Assembly: GCA_965242805.1 (NCBI GenBank)
Contig: CBDETD010000002.1
Span: forward strand, 4,774,001-4,838,000
Reading direction: 5' to 3'
Source: JANQEU01 sp965242805
GTDB lineage: Bacteria > Bacteroidota > Bacteroidia > Cytophagales > Cyclobacteriaceae
Length of the DNA stretch: 64,000 bases
The position numbers and the translations under genes are program-made. Below the pieces are notes generated by a model. It did no database searches. It was not told where the DNA came from and saw only the letters and a list, made by a program, of their open reading frames with translations. Below are positions 33,706 to 42,571 of this stretch, one piece after another (the first letter of the stretch is position 1; each line of letters starts with the position of its first letter).

Positions 33706-35943
33706 ATGGAATATTTATTATATCTGGTCCCAGTCATGGCACTTATTGGATTGGTTACAATGATTGCTAAGGCGCTTTGGATCAGTAAGCAGGAAAAGGG
33801 CGAAATGAAGATGGCGGAGATCTCCCAACACATACGAGAAGGGGCCCTTGCATTCCTAGGAGCCGAGTATCGAATTCTCGGAATTTTTGTAATCATAGCC
33901 GGGATCTTACTCGGTGTAATTGCTACTCTAGTTGAAACAACACATTGGTTGATTGTTGTTGCTTTTGTTGTCGGTGCATTCTTTTCAGCATTGGCTGGAA
34001 ACATAGGAATGCGCGTAGCCACTCAAGCAAACGTCAGGACCACTCAGGCAGCGAGATCAAGTTTACCGAAAGCTTTGAAAATCTCCTTCAATGGTGGCAC
34101 TGTGATGGGACTGGGTGTGGCAGGACTTGCTGTTTTTGGCCTTAGCATGGTTTTCATTTTGCTATTCCATTTTTTCATGAGCGGAAGTTGGACCTCAGTA
34201 GGTGACATGACTATTGTCCTTGAGGCTCTAGCCGGATTTTCACTTGGAGCAGAATCCATAGCTCTGTTCGCCAGGGTAGGTGGAGGTATTTATACTAAAG
34301 CTGCAGATGTTGGTGCGGATCTTGTTGGTAAGGTAGAGGCTGGTATTCCGGAAGACGATCCAAGAAATCCAGCGACAATCGCTGACAACGTTGGGGACAA
34401 TGTAGGTGATGTTGCCGGTATGGGAGCAGATTTATTTGGATCTTATGTCGCAACAGTATTAGCCTCCATGGTTTTAGGTAACTACCTGATCAGAGATATG
34501 GGTGGATCTATTGACGATAGCTTTAATGGAATTGGCCCCATTTTACTGCCTTTGACCATAGCCGGGTTAGGAATTTTGTTTTCTATTATTGGCACTCTCT
34601 TCATTAGAGTATCGAGCAATGATGCCAAGGAGTCAACGGTTCAAGCAGCGTTAAACCGTGGCAATTGGGGATCTATATTTTTGACAGCAATTGCAGCGTT
34701 TTTTGTGATAAGGCTTTTGTTACCTGCTAATATGACCATGAACTTCTTTGGAATTGGTGTAGTGGATGTTACTCCTACCGAGGTATTCTACGCCGTGTTA
34801 ATAGGTTTGTTTGTGGGAGGTGCGATATCATTCTTTACCGAATATTACACTGGTCTCGGTAAAAAGCCTGTTTTAGATATTGTTCAAAGATCGTCTACTG
34901 GTGCTGCTACAAATATCATAGCTGGTTTGGCAACCGGAATGGTTTCCACCTTTGCCCCGATTATCTTATTTGCCTCTGCTATTTGGGGAGCATATTCACT
35001 TGCGGGATTTTATGGAGTAGGTATTGCTGCCTCTGCTATGATGGCGACTACAGCTATGCAGCTTGCAATTGATGCATTCGGTCCAATTGCGGATAATGCT
35101 GGCGGAATCGCAGAAATGAGTGAACTACCAAAAGAGGTACGTGAAAGAACTGATATCCTGGATTCCGTTGGAAATACTACTGCTGCAATTGGAAAAGGAT
35201 TCGCCATTGCTTCTGCTGCACTTACTGCTCTCGCTTTATTTGCTGCGTATGTGACATTTACTGGGATTGATGGTATAAACATCTTTAAAGCGAATGTCCT
35301 TGCAGCTCTTTTTGTGGGAGGTATGATTCCAGTTGTATTTTCTGCGCTGGCTATCAATTCCGTTGGCAAAGCAGCCATGGAAATGGTGAAAGAAGTTAGA
35401 AGACAATTCAAGGAAATTCCTGGTATCCTGGAAGGAAAAGGAAAACCGGAATATGGTAAGTGTGTTGACATTTCCACACAAGCAGCTTTACGTGAAATGA
35501 TGTTACCCGGTTCCATTACCATCATTGCTCCAATTATTATTGGATTTGGAATGGGGCCAGAAGCTCTCGGAGCGTACATGGCCGGTGTAGCTGTTTCAGG
35601 TGTTATGTGGGCCATTTTCCAGAACAATGCCGGTGGTGCCTGGGATAATGCAAAGAAATCATTCGAAGCTGGAGTGGAAGTTGATGGAGAAATGACCTAT
35701 AAAGGTTCAGATGCTCACAAAGCCGCTGTAACAGGTGATACCGTTGGTGATCCTTTTAAGGATACTTCAGGTCCGTCAATGAATATCCTGATCAAACTTA
35801 CCTGCCTTGTTGGCCTGGTAATAGCTCCAATCCTTGGTGAAATCTATGGAGAAGGACATAGTTCCAATGAGTTATCAAATACACCAAATATTGAGGTTAC
35901 CTCAATTCAGGCTGACGAAGAAAAAACTGAGTTGGTGAACTGA
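33706..35943 (+). CDS. hppA: Membrane-bound pyrophosphatase, K+-dependent, probably H+-pumping
   Basis: 745 residues from the ATG at 33706 (MEYLLYLVPVMALIGL); a TTG at 33655 would only add a polar stretch before the first membrane helix. About 16 membrane helices. The active site is intact: KAADVGADLVGKVEAGIPEDDPRNPATIADNVGDNVGD (positions of about 194-231). Alanine at residue 493 in GNTTAAIGKG marks the K+-dependent class. The Na+-pump glutamate after GADLF is replaced by glycine, whereas E183 appears in FSLGAESIALFARVGG, where others have serine; this pattern resembles the Flavobacterium-type H+ pumps. It couples pyrophosphate hydrolysis to ion export at the inner membrane. Confidence 0.95.
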   Translation: MEYLLYLVPVMALIGLVTMIAKALWISKQEKGEMKMAEISQHIREGALAFLGAEYRILGIFVIIAGILLGVIATLVETTHWLIVVAFVVGAFFSALAGNIGMRVATQANVRTTQAARSSLPKALKISFNGGTVMGLGVAGLAVFGLSMVFILLFHFFMSGSWTSVGDMTIVLEALAGFSLGAESIALFARVGGGIYTKAADVGADLVGKVEAGIPEDDPRNPATIADNVGDNVGDVAGMGADLFGSYVATVLASMVLGNYLIRDMGGSIDDSFNGIGPILLPLTIAGLGILFSIIGTLFIRVSSNDAKESTVQAALNRGNWGSIFLTAIAAFFVIRLLLPANMTMNFFGIGVVDVTPTEVFYAVLIGLFVGGAISFFTEYYTGLGKKPVLDIVQRSSTGAATNIIAGLATGMVSTFAPIILFASAIWGAYSLAGFYGVGIAASAMMATTAMQLAIDAFGPIADNAGGIAEMSELPKEVRERTDILDSVGNTTAAIGKGFAIASAALTALALFAAYVTFTGIDGINIFKANVLAALFVGGMIPVVFSALAINSVGKAAMEMVKEVRRQFKEIPGILEGKGKPEYGKCVDISTQAALREMMLPGSITIIAPIIIGFGMGPEALGAYMAGVAVSGVMWAIFQNNAGGAWDNAKKSFEAGVEVDGEMTYKGSDAHKAAVTGDTVGDPFKDTSGPSMNILIKLTCLVGLVIAPILGEIYGEGHSSNELSNTPNIEVTSIQADEEKTELVN

Positions 35944-35962
35944 GTTAAAAAAACAAGATTTT

Positions 35963-35996
35963 AAAGGCCATTATCATTGATGATGGCCTTTTTTTA
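35963..35996 (+). terminator. Intrinsic terminator of hppA
   Basis: Stem AAAGGCCAT-ATC with GAT-ATGGCCTTT (one bulge each side), then seven or more T (to 35996), 20 bases after the hppA stop. The remaining 150 bases to the next gene are AT-rich and show no clear feature. Confidence 0.85.
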
Positions 35997-36144
35997 TTAG
36001 TGATATATATTATAAGTTGATGTAAACCTATTAAATATCCTTATTCTCAGTCACTTATGATTTATTCCCATTCATGCATTATCATTTAGGTCTCTTTAAC
36101 TGAAAATCTACTTTTACCATTCCATCATCATCTAGTTTAAAATT

Positions 36145-36549
36145 ATGGTTGGAAAAACACTGCTATGTTTCATTTTAGTGGCTTTCATCAGTTTTGCCAC
36201 AAATGCAGGAATTGTATTCGATGAAACGGATAGAGAAGCTTTTAATTCAAAGCGAACAGAATTGGGAAAAGCCTTGGACAATAGAAATTTTTCCAAGGCG
36301 AAATCGATCCTGAAGGAATTATTTCCTTTGATAAAGAAAGATATCAAAGAAGGTCGCAAGGAATACTCGAGAGCTGAAAAAGCCAATTCAGCTGATTTAG
36401 ATGATATAAAGCGGGTGCTTTCTATGAAGAATGATCTTTATGAATCAATGAAATCATTAGTTGACGTATCAACGGTGGCGCTCAGAGCCAGGTCCGATGA
36501 TTTCAAATTGATGATCGACCAATACGGTGACCTAATGTCAAAGAATTGA
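36145..36549 (+). CDS. Small exported helical protein of unknown function
   Basis: 134 residues with a signal peptide (MVGKTLLCFILVAFISFATNAG). The mature part is alpha-helical and highly charged (RTELGKALDNRNFSKAKSILKELFPLIKKDIKEGRKEYSRAEK), perhaps a small helical bundle. No family recognised. It is isolated, flanked by the hppA terminator and by a gap full of hairpins, so it is probably transcribed alone. The helical composition and signal peptide support a real gene. Confidence 0.6.
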   Translation: MVGKTLLCFILVAFISFATNAGIVFDETDREAFNSKRTELGKALDNRNFSKAKSILKELFPLIKKDIKEGRKEYSRAEKANSADLDDIKRVLSMKNDLYESMKSLVDVSTVALRARSDDFKLMIDQYGDLMSKN

Positions 36550-36579
36550 TCCTTAATTTCTATATATGCTTTAAATATT

Positions 36580-36616
36580 AATATATAACTTATTGTTTTT
36601 TAATAAGTTATATATT
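36580..36616. repeat. AT-rich 15-bp hairpin
   Basis: Perfect inverted repeat: arm AATATATAACTTATT (36580-36594), 7-nt loop, arm AATAAGTTATATATT (36602-36616). It is 30 bases after the stop of the small exported protein. It may be a weak terminator, but all pairs except two are A-T. Confidence 0.5.
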
Positions 36617-36636
36617 TATTATAATTGTGATATCAA

Positions 36637-36654
36637 GTGATCGTAATTGATCAC
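36637..36654. repeat. Hairpin or operator GTGATC / GATCAC
   Basis: Inverted repeat GTGATC (36637-36642), 6-nt spacer GTAATT, GATCAC (36649-36654). Second of three hairpins in the gap between the small exported protein and the DNA ligase gene. Confidence 0.4.
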
Positions 36655-36681
36655 AAAAACATTATTTTCTTTTGGTGGTTT

Positions 36682-36716
36682 AAAACCCTGCTTTTCTTTT
36701 GGAAGTGGGGTTTTTT
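36682..36716 (+). terminator. Terminator-like hairpin upstream of the DNA ligase gene
   Basis: AAAACCC (36682-36688) pairs with GGGTTTT (36708-36714) around an imperfect inner stem (CTTTTC with GGAAG), then a T run to 36716. It is 130 bases after the last stop and 36 bases before the ligase start; it may end an unannotated small transcript. Confidence 0.5.
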
Positions 36717-36751
36717 ATTTCTCCAACCAAAGCTGAGCGTTTACCTTTATC

Positions 36752-38344
36752 GTGTTGAAACGCTTCACCAGACTTATACAAAACCTGGAAAACACTTCCA
36801 AAACCAATCGTAAGCTTTCTTTCCTTACGACCTATTTTCAGGAGGCAACAGACAGTGACAAAGTTTGGGCTATAGCCCTTTTTTCGGGTCGTCGACCCAA
36901 GCGACAGGTAATTACGAGGATTCTTTCCGAATGGGCCATTGAAGTATCCGGAATACCAAAGTGGTTATTCGAAGAATCTTATTCTGTCGTTGGCGATCTT
37001 TCGGAAACCCTGGCTTTGATATTACCCTCAGCCCAAGATTCTACAAATCTCTCATTGTCTCATTGGATTGATTATCTAATGGATTTGGAAGGAAAAGAAG
37101 AAGATTTTAAAAAAACCAAAATACTTAGGGCATGGAATTCACTTGATAAGTCCGAGGTTTTTGTCTTTAACAAATTAATAACTGGTGGATTCAGAGTGGG
37201 TGTATCTAAAAACCTGGTAATTAAAGCACTTGCAGAGGTAACAGGCAATGAAATATCGGAAATTGCGCACAGACTGACTGGAGACTGGGATCCGGCTGAA
37301 ACTAAATTTGAAGAATTAATCCTCAATGACAATGGTGAAAACTATTCAAAACCATATCCATTCTATCTCTCATATCCAATAGAAGGAGATATCACGGAAC
37401 TAGGAGATCCTGAAAATTGGAATATCGAATGGAAATGGGATGGGATCAGGAGCCAACTGATCAAGCGAAACGGAGAAATCTTCCTTTGGAGCAGGGGGGA
37501 GGAATTGATCACGGAGAAATTCCCTGAATTTCAGGCGTTAATTGACGATCTACATAATGGAGTGGTGATTGATGGTGAGTTATTACCCTATAAAGGAAAT
37601 CGGCCTTTGTCATTTTCACTGCTTCAGACGAGAATCGGAAGAAAGAATGTCACTAATAAACACTTGAGAGAAGCACCTGCAGTAATAATTGCATATGATC
37701 TTCTGGAATTTGAGGGGATGGACATAAGAACTAAACCATTGACTGAAAGGCGAGCAAAACTTGAAGAGTTAATTAAAGATCTTAACGTGCCAGAACTTAA
37801 GTTCTCTGAGAATGTGACTGGAGAAACCTGGTCCCAGTTTCGTCGGATCAGAGAGGACGCAAGGTCTTTGGGTGCGGAGGGATTCATGATCAAACATAGG
37901 TATTCAGTATACCGATCCGGAAGAAAGAGGGGGGATTGGTGGAAATGGAAGGTCGATCCGTTTTCCATCGATGCAGTAATGATCTATGCTCAAAAGGGTC
38001 ACGGACGAAGAGCTGATATTTTCTCCGATTACACATTTGCCGTATGGAATGAGGATCAACTGGTTCCTTTTGCCAAAGCATATTCCGGTTTGACCGATAA
38101 AGAACTCATTGAAGTCACACGATTCGTTCAGGATAATACATTGGAGCGGTTTGGTCCTGTCAGGACCGTACCCCCTGTTCAGGTATTTGAGCTGCATTTT
38201 GAGGGAATTCAGCGATCTTCACGACATAAATCCGGAATTGCAGTTCGGTTTCCAAGGATACATCGATGGAGAAGAGATAAAAAACCTGAAGAGGCAAACA
38301 CACTGCAGGATTTGAAAGCACTTTTGGAAATCTATGGCCAGTGA
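36752..38344 (+). CDS. ATP-dependent DNA ligase (Lhr-ligase-associated)
   Basis: A 530-residue ATP-dependent ligase. Residues of about 1-200 are the helical N-terminal domain. The adenylated lysine is K228 in EWKWDGIRSQ, followed by motif III-like LWSRGEELITEKFPE, VVIDGELLPYKG, AEGFMIKH and GDWWKWKVDP (motifs IV and V). The C-terminal OB domain ends RFPRIHRWRRDKKPEEANTL. The frame opens with GTG at 36752 or, one codon later, TTG at 36755; relatives begin with MKRF, so TTG at 36755 is possible. It overlaps the helicase gene by 11 bases, forming the repair cluster. Confidence 0.93.
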   Translation: MLKRFTRLIQNLENTSKTNRKLSFLTTYFQEATDSDKVWAIALFSGRRPKRQVITRILSEWAIEVSGIPKWLFEESYSVVGDLSETLALILPSAQDSTNLSLSHWIDYLMDLEGKEEDFKKTKILRAWNSLDKSEVFVFNKLITGGFRVGVSKNLVIKALAEVTGNEISEIAHRLTGDWDPAETKFEELILNDNGENYSKPYPFYLSYPIEGDITELGDPENWNIEWKWDGIRSQLIKRNGEIFLWSRGEELITEKFPEFQALIDDLHNGVVIDGELLPYKGNRPLSFSLLQTRIGRKNVTNKHLREAPAVIIAYDLLEFEGMDIRTKPLTERRAKLEELIKDLNVPELKFSENVTGETWSQFRRIREDARSLGAEGFMIKHRYSVYRSGRKRGDWWKWKVDPFSIDAVMIYAQKGHGRRADIFSDYTFAVWNEDQLVPFAKAYSGLTDKELIEVTRFVQDNTLERFGPVRTVPPVQVFELHFEGIQRSSRHKSGIAVRFPRIHRWRRDKKPEEANTLQDLKALLEIYGQ

Positions 38345-40814
38345 TGCCAATAATATTGATCTTGGACCGATTATAAATCAGGGCAAGAAGTGGTTCGATG
38401 CCCGGGGAAAAACTCCTTTTCCCTTCCAAGTTGAATCATGGAAGGCGTTCCTTCAGGGAAAGAGCGGATTAGTCAATGCACCAACGGGAAGCGGCAAAAC
38501 ATTCGCTCTCTGGGTTCCAAGCGTACTACACCTACTGAGAAACAGACAAAAAAAAACATCTTTAAGGATACTTTGGATCACTCCCCTTAGGGCCTTGGCA
38601 AAGGACCTTCATCAGGCAATGCAGAATTTCTGCTTTGAAAATGATTTAAATGTTTCCGTGGGCCTCAGATACGGTGATACATCGACCTCTGAAAGACAGC
38701 GACAGAAGAAATCTCCCCCTGATGCCCTGGTTATCACCCCTGAGAGCGTTCATGTACTGTTAACACAAACAGATTACCCTCATTACTTCAAAGATCTCAC
38801 CGCTGTTATTGTTGATGAGTGGCATGAAATACTAGGGACCAAACGTGGTGTGGCCACTGAACTGGCTATTTCAAGGTTGAAAACGGTAACGAAAGAAAAA
38901 TTAAGGATTTGGGGGGTCTCCGCCACCATTGGGAATCTTAAGCAAGCCCGGAGGGTACTTCTTGGAGAGGATTATTACAAAGATGGAGTGGAGATCATCG
39001 CAAATATTGATAAGAAGATCCATGTCGAATCAATACTTCCGGATGAAGTCGAACAATTTCCATGGACTGGACATTTAGGGACCAAACTTTTGCATAAAGT
39101 CATCCCGATAATTAACGAAGCACAAACGACCTTACTATTTACCAACACACGATCCCAGACAGAACTTTGGTATCAGGCCATAATCAAACAGTATCCTGAA
39201 ATGGCAGGGATCATAGCCATGCACCACGGTTCAATGGATAGTAATATCAGGACGTGGGTGGAAGATGCTATTCACGAGGGAAAGCTGAAATGTGTGGTAT
39301 GCACTTCAAGCCTTGATCTGGGAGTTGATTTCCGCCCCGTGGACACAGTCATTCAGGTAGGTGGCCCCAAAGGGGTTTCAAGGTTTCAACAACGAGCTGG
39401 CAGAAGTGGTCATCACCCCGGAGCGATAAGTAAAATTTTCTTTTTACCGACCCATTCTTTGGAATTGGTGGAAGGTGCAGCTCTGAGAAGTGCAATTAAG
39501 GCCAAGAAGTTTGAAAGCAGGAAACCTCTGGAGAAATCATTTGACGTGTTGGTCCAATACCTGGTAACCCTCGCGGTTGGAGGTGGATTCAAACCTTTAC
39601 AAATACTTGAGGAGATCAAGAGTACCTATGGCTTTAGACTCATCACTTCTGAAGAATGGAGGTGGGCTCTTGATTTTATATCAACTGGTGGTTCCACACT
39701 TGGTGTTTATGATGAGTATGCCAAAGTGTACGAAGATGATGGCGTTTTCCGTATCATGAACCGAAAAACAGCTACTCGTCACCGACTTTCAATCGGTACA
39801 ATAGTAGGTGATCCAAGTTTAAAAGTAAGATTTATTACTGGAGGATACCTTGGTACTATTGAGGAGTATTTCATATCAAAACTCAATCCGGGGGACACAT
39901 TTTGGTTCGCTGGCAGAAATCTGGAATTCATACAAATCAAGGACCTTACGGTATTGGTAAGGAAATCTAAAAGAAAGAGTGGACTTACACCGGCATGGGC
40001 GGGAGGCAGATTCCCACTTTCATCCATGTTGTCTGATATTATCAAACAGAAACTTGAGGATGCAAAAGGTGGGAATTTTGAGGATATTGAGCTAAAGACA
40101 ATCAAACCAATACTAGATCTGCAAAGTAGATGGTCCACAATCCCTGATAATAAAAGTCTTCTTATTGAGAGGACCAGCACCAAATACGGTCATCACATAT
40201 TCGTATATCCTTTCGAAGGCATGTTTGTTCACGAAGTATTATCAGGATTGATAGCGTACAGGATAAGTAGAATCACACGAATTACTTTCTCCATATCTAT
40301 GAACGACTATGGGTTCGAACTCCTTTCAGATCAGGAGGTACCCATTGAAGAAGCTTTGGAATTAGATATATTCTCGGAAGAAAACCTGATGGAGGATTTA
40401 AATGAATCTATCAACAAAACAGCAATGGCTAAAAGGAAATTCAGGGATGTTGCAACCATTGCTGGACTTATCTTTCAGGGTTATCCCGGCCGTAGTATTA
40501 CGGCTAAGCACCTACAGGCTTCCTCATCCATATTATATGATGTTTTCGAAGAGTATGACAGGTCAAACCTACTCATTAAACAATCCATTACAGAAGTGAT
40601 GACACAACAATTGGAGCAAACTAGATTGTTTGAAGCAATTAGAAGGATAAACAAACAAAAGATCATTCTCAAAGACACTGATAAACCAACACCATTCGCG
40701 TTCCCGATCCTGGTGGATTCTTTACGAAGGGAGAACCTGACTTCTGAGGAACTTTCCGACAGAGTTTCAAAAATGCAAATCCAGTTTGAACGATTTGCTG
40801 CCCGAAATTCTTAA
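38334..40814 (+). CDS. Ligase-associated Lhr-type DEXH-box helicase
   Basis: An 826-residue superfamily 2 helicase of the Lhr-Core type. Walker A is APTGSGKTFALW (K55); the Walker B box is VDEWHE (residues 160-165). Motif III is GVSATIGN, and the second RecA domain has TSSLDLGVDFRPVDTVIQVGGPKGVSRFQQRAGRSGH. The winged-helix and Lhr-specific beta-barrel modules occupy about 430-820. In the Pseudomonas-type four-gene cluster this protein is a 3'-to-5' DNA translocase working with ligase, exonuclease and PdeM. It starts inside the ligase gene and is followed after 32 bases by a DUF2147 gene. Confidence 0.93.
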   Translation: MASDANNIDLGPIINQGKKWFDARGKTPFPFQVESWKAFLQGKSGLVNAPTGSGKTFALWVPSVLHLLRNRQKKTSLRILWITPLRALAKDLHQAMQNFCFENDLNVSVGLRYGDTSTSERQRQKKSPPDALVITPESVHVLLTQTDYPHYFKDLTAVIVDEWHEILGTKRGVATELAISRLKTVTKEKLRIWGVSATIGNLKQARRVLLGEDYYKDGVEIIANIDKKIHVESILPDEVEQFPWTGHLGTKLLHKVIPIINEAQTTLLFTNTRSQTELWYQAIIKQYPEMAGIIAMHHGSMDSNIRTWVEDAIHEGKLKCVVCTSSLDLGVDFRPVDTVIQVGGPKGVSRFQQRAGRSGHHPGAISKIFFLPTHSLELVEGAALRSAIKAKKFESRKPLEKSFDVLVQYLVTLAVGGGFKPLQILEEIKSTYGFRLITSEEWRWALDFISTGGSTLGVYDEYAKVYEDDGVFRIMNRKTATRHRLSIGTIVGDPSLKVRFITGGYLGTIEEYFISKLNPGDTFWFAGRNLEFIQIKDLTVLVRKSKRKSGLTPAWAGGRFPLSSMLSDIIKQKLEDAKGGNFEDIELKTIKPILDLQSRWSTIPDNKSLLIERTSTKYGHHIFVYPFEGMFVHEVLSGLIAYRISRITRITFSISMNDYGFELLSDQEVPIEEALELDIFSEENLMEDLNESINKTAMAKRKFRDVATIAGLIFQGYPGRSITAKHLQASSSILYDVFEEYDRSNLLIKQSITEVMTQQLEQTRLFEAIRRINKQKIILKDTDKPTPFAFPILVDSLRRENLTSEELSDRVSKMQIQFERFAARNS

Positions 40815-40846
40815 TTATTTTTGTCTTTTGATTCATTTAAATATCC

Positions 40847-41287
40847 ATGAAAATTCTTTTCACATTATCATTATTAGCTGTGTCATTTTTTTGTCCTGGC
40901 CAGCGAAATGGGATTGTTGGCGACTGGAAAACAGTTGACGATGAGACTGGTGAGATCAAATCAGTTGTTAGGATCTATGAGAAAGATGATCGGTTTTTTG
41001 GTCAGATCCTTGAGATATTTAATCCTCCGGAAGACGATCCGGATCCAATCTGTGATCTCTGTCCTGAAGATGATCCCAGGTATAATCAAAGAATCGTTGG
41101 AATGGAGATAATAAAGGACATGAAATATGACGAAGGTGATAACGAATATGATAGTGGGAATATCCTGGATCCCGAAAGTGGTGATATTTACGATTGTAAA
41201 CTTTGGGTTGACAACGACAAACTGAAGGTTCGTGGTTACATTCTTTTTCTTTATCGTACGCAAACTTGGCTAAAACATAGGCCATGA
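40847..41287 (+). CDS. DUF2147 exported protein
   Basis: 146 residues with a signal peptide (MKILFTLSLLAVSFFCPGQ). The mature domain is DUF2147: GIVGDWKTVDDETGEIKSVVRIYEKDDRFFGQILE, then a cysteine pair CDLC in an acidic loop, IVGMEIIKDMKY, GNILDPESGDIYDCKLWV and KLKVRGYI. Such domains are small calycin-like beta barrels of unknown role. It is sandwiched between the Lhr helicase and PdeM, and its stop overlaps the PdeM start by 4 bases. An exported protein inside a DNA-repair cluster is odd; it may simply be a passenger. Confidence 0.85.
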   Translation: MKILFTLSLLAVSFFCPGQRNGIVGDWKTVDDETGEIKSVVRIYEKDDRFFGQILEIFNPPEDDPDPICDLCPEDDPRYNQRIVGMEIIKDMKYDEGDNEYDSGNILDPESGDIYDCKLWVDNDKLKVRGYILFLYRTQTWLKHRP

Positions 41288-41934
41288 GTGTGAGTCGCCT
41301 TAGAATAAAACTAAGAGGTGAGACCTTGGAATTGCTTCCGGAGAAGGCCATTTATTGGGAATCTCAGCGGTCTTTACTGATTTCTGATCTTCATCTGGGG
41401 AAAGCAGGCCATTTTCGTAAAAATGGGATACCTATTCCCAATACCATACATTCCAATGACCTGGACAGGATAACCATCTTACTAAGAGAGTATTCAATTT
41501 CTAAACTAATATGCCTGGGAGACCTGTTCCATAGTGATTTCAATCGGGAATGGAATGACTTCTCTCAATGGCTGGATCTGCATGAAGACGTGGAATTCAT
41601 ACTTGTACGAGGAAATCATGACATTCTGCCCATGAACAAATATTTAGAAAGCAAAATGACAGTCTTCGAATCCTTGGAAAAAGGTCCTTTCACATTTTCA
41701 CATAAAGAACAATTACGCTCCAGTTTGTTCAATATTTCAGGTCACGTCCACCCTTGTGTCCGATTACGGGGCCCGGGTAAGCAGGGATTGAGATTGCCCT
41801 GTTTTTACTTTAATGAAAAGTCGGGTTTACTTCCTGCATTTGGAAACTTCACAGGTTCTTATCCAATTCGACCTAAAAAGAATGATCAGGTTTTTGGCAT
41901 TCTAGACAATACTGTTGTTAACTTAATGGGGTGA
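41284..41934 (+). CDS. pdeM: Ligase-associated DNA damage response endonuclease PdeM
   Basis: A 216-residue binuclear metallophosphoesterase. Metal and active-site motifs are D35 and H37 in ISDLHLGKAGHF, CLGDLFHSDFN, VRGNHD and SGHVHPCVRLRG. It is the manganese-dependent nuclease of the four-part Lhr-Core/ligase/exonuclease/MPE repair cluster. Start ATG overlaps the DUF2147 stop. No terminator was seen between its stop and the sigma factor gene 85 bases further on. Confidence 0.92.
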   Translation: MSVSRLRIKLRGETLELLPEKAIYWESQRSLLISDLHLGKAGHFRKNGIPIPNTIHSNDLDRITILLREYSISKLICLGDLFHSDFNREWNDFSQWLDLHEDVEFILVRGNHDILPMNKYLESKMTVFESLEKGPFTFSHKEQLRSSLFNISGHVHPCVRLRGPGKQGLRLPCFYFNEKSGLLPAFGNFTGSYPIRPKKNDQVFGILDNTVVNLMG

Positions 41935-41993
41935 TATTTTCCTCACTATTTCAAAACGAGGTTACTATTTACACACAATTTGTATATAAAAAT

Positions 41994-42009
41994 GAGTCAG
42001 AGATGACTC
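41994..42009. repeat. Small inverted repeat GAGTCA-GAGA-TGACTC before the sigma factor gene
   Basis: Perfect 6-bp arms with a 4-base loop, 9 bases before the ATG of the sigma factor gene. In RNA it would form a hairpin next to the start codon; in DNA it could be an operator. Confidence 0.4.
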
Positions 42010-42018
42010 TGTGGGTGT

Positions 42019-42558
42019 ATGAAAGATAACGAGATACTCGAACGCATAAAACGCGGGGAAGAGAAAGTACTTGATTATCTGTATAAGAAATATTATCGGA
42101 TGATGGTGAAAATTGTCATCACGAATAATGGTACAGAAGATGAGGCGAAGGATGTTTATCAGGAAGCGCTCATAGTATTTTGGCAGAAAGCCTCAAGTGG
42201 TAAACTTGTCCTAACCTCCAAAATCAGTACATATCTTTACAGTATTTGTTTGAATCAGTGGAGAAAGGAACTGGATAGGAAGAATCGATTGAGCAGGGAA
42301 GAGAAAGATGGTGAAGACTATCAGCGACTTGAGGATCGGCAGAGTTATGAGATTGTTGTTGAAAGTATTGGAGAATTGGGAGACCCATGTAAAAGTATTT
42401 TGATGTACTATTACTTCGACGGTTTGTCGATGAGTGACATTGCAGATAGGATGAACTTTGCCAATACAGACACAGCAAAAACTAAAAAGTATAAATGTAA
42501 AAAAAGGTTGGATGCATTGATTAAGAAGAGGTATAGTGAAAAGGACTTTTTTAATTGA
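42019..42558 (+). CDS. ECF-type RNA polymerase sigma factor
   Basis: A 179-residue sigma-70 family protein with only regions 2 and 4. Region 2 (about 10-75) contains LDYLYKKYYRMMVKIV and AKDVYQEALIVFWQKA; region 4 (about 115-175) is an HTH around MYYYFDGLSMSDIADRMNFANTDTAKTKKYKCKKRL. This is the Bacteroidota subgroup often paired with a membrane anti-sigma. The next gene, 13 bases downstream, encodes a single-pass membrane protein of the expected layout. Target promoters are unknown. Confidence 0.9.
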   Translation: MKDNEILERIKRGEEKVLDYLYKKYYRMMVKIVITNNGTEDEAKDVYQEALIVFWQKASSGKLVLTSKISTYLYSICLNQWRKELDRKNRLSREEKDGEDYQRLEDRQSYEIVVESIGELGDPCKSILMYYYFDGLSMSDIADRMNFANTDTAKTKKYKCKKRLDALIKKRYSEKDFFN

Positions 42559-42571
42559 TCTTAATTTGTAA

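Noticed and set aside
35010..35627. 205-residue frame on the minus strand opposite hppA
   Set aside because: Shadow of the strongly biased hppA coding sequence; composition is low-complexity Ala/Ile/Pro with no domain and no promoter.
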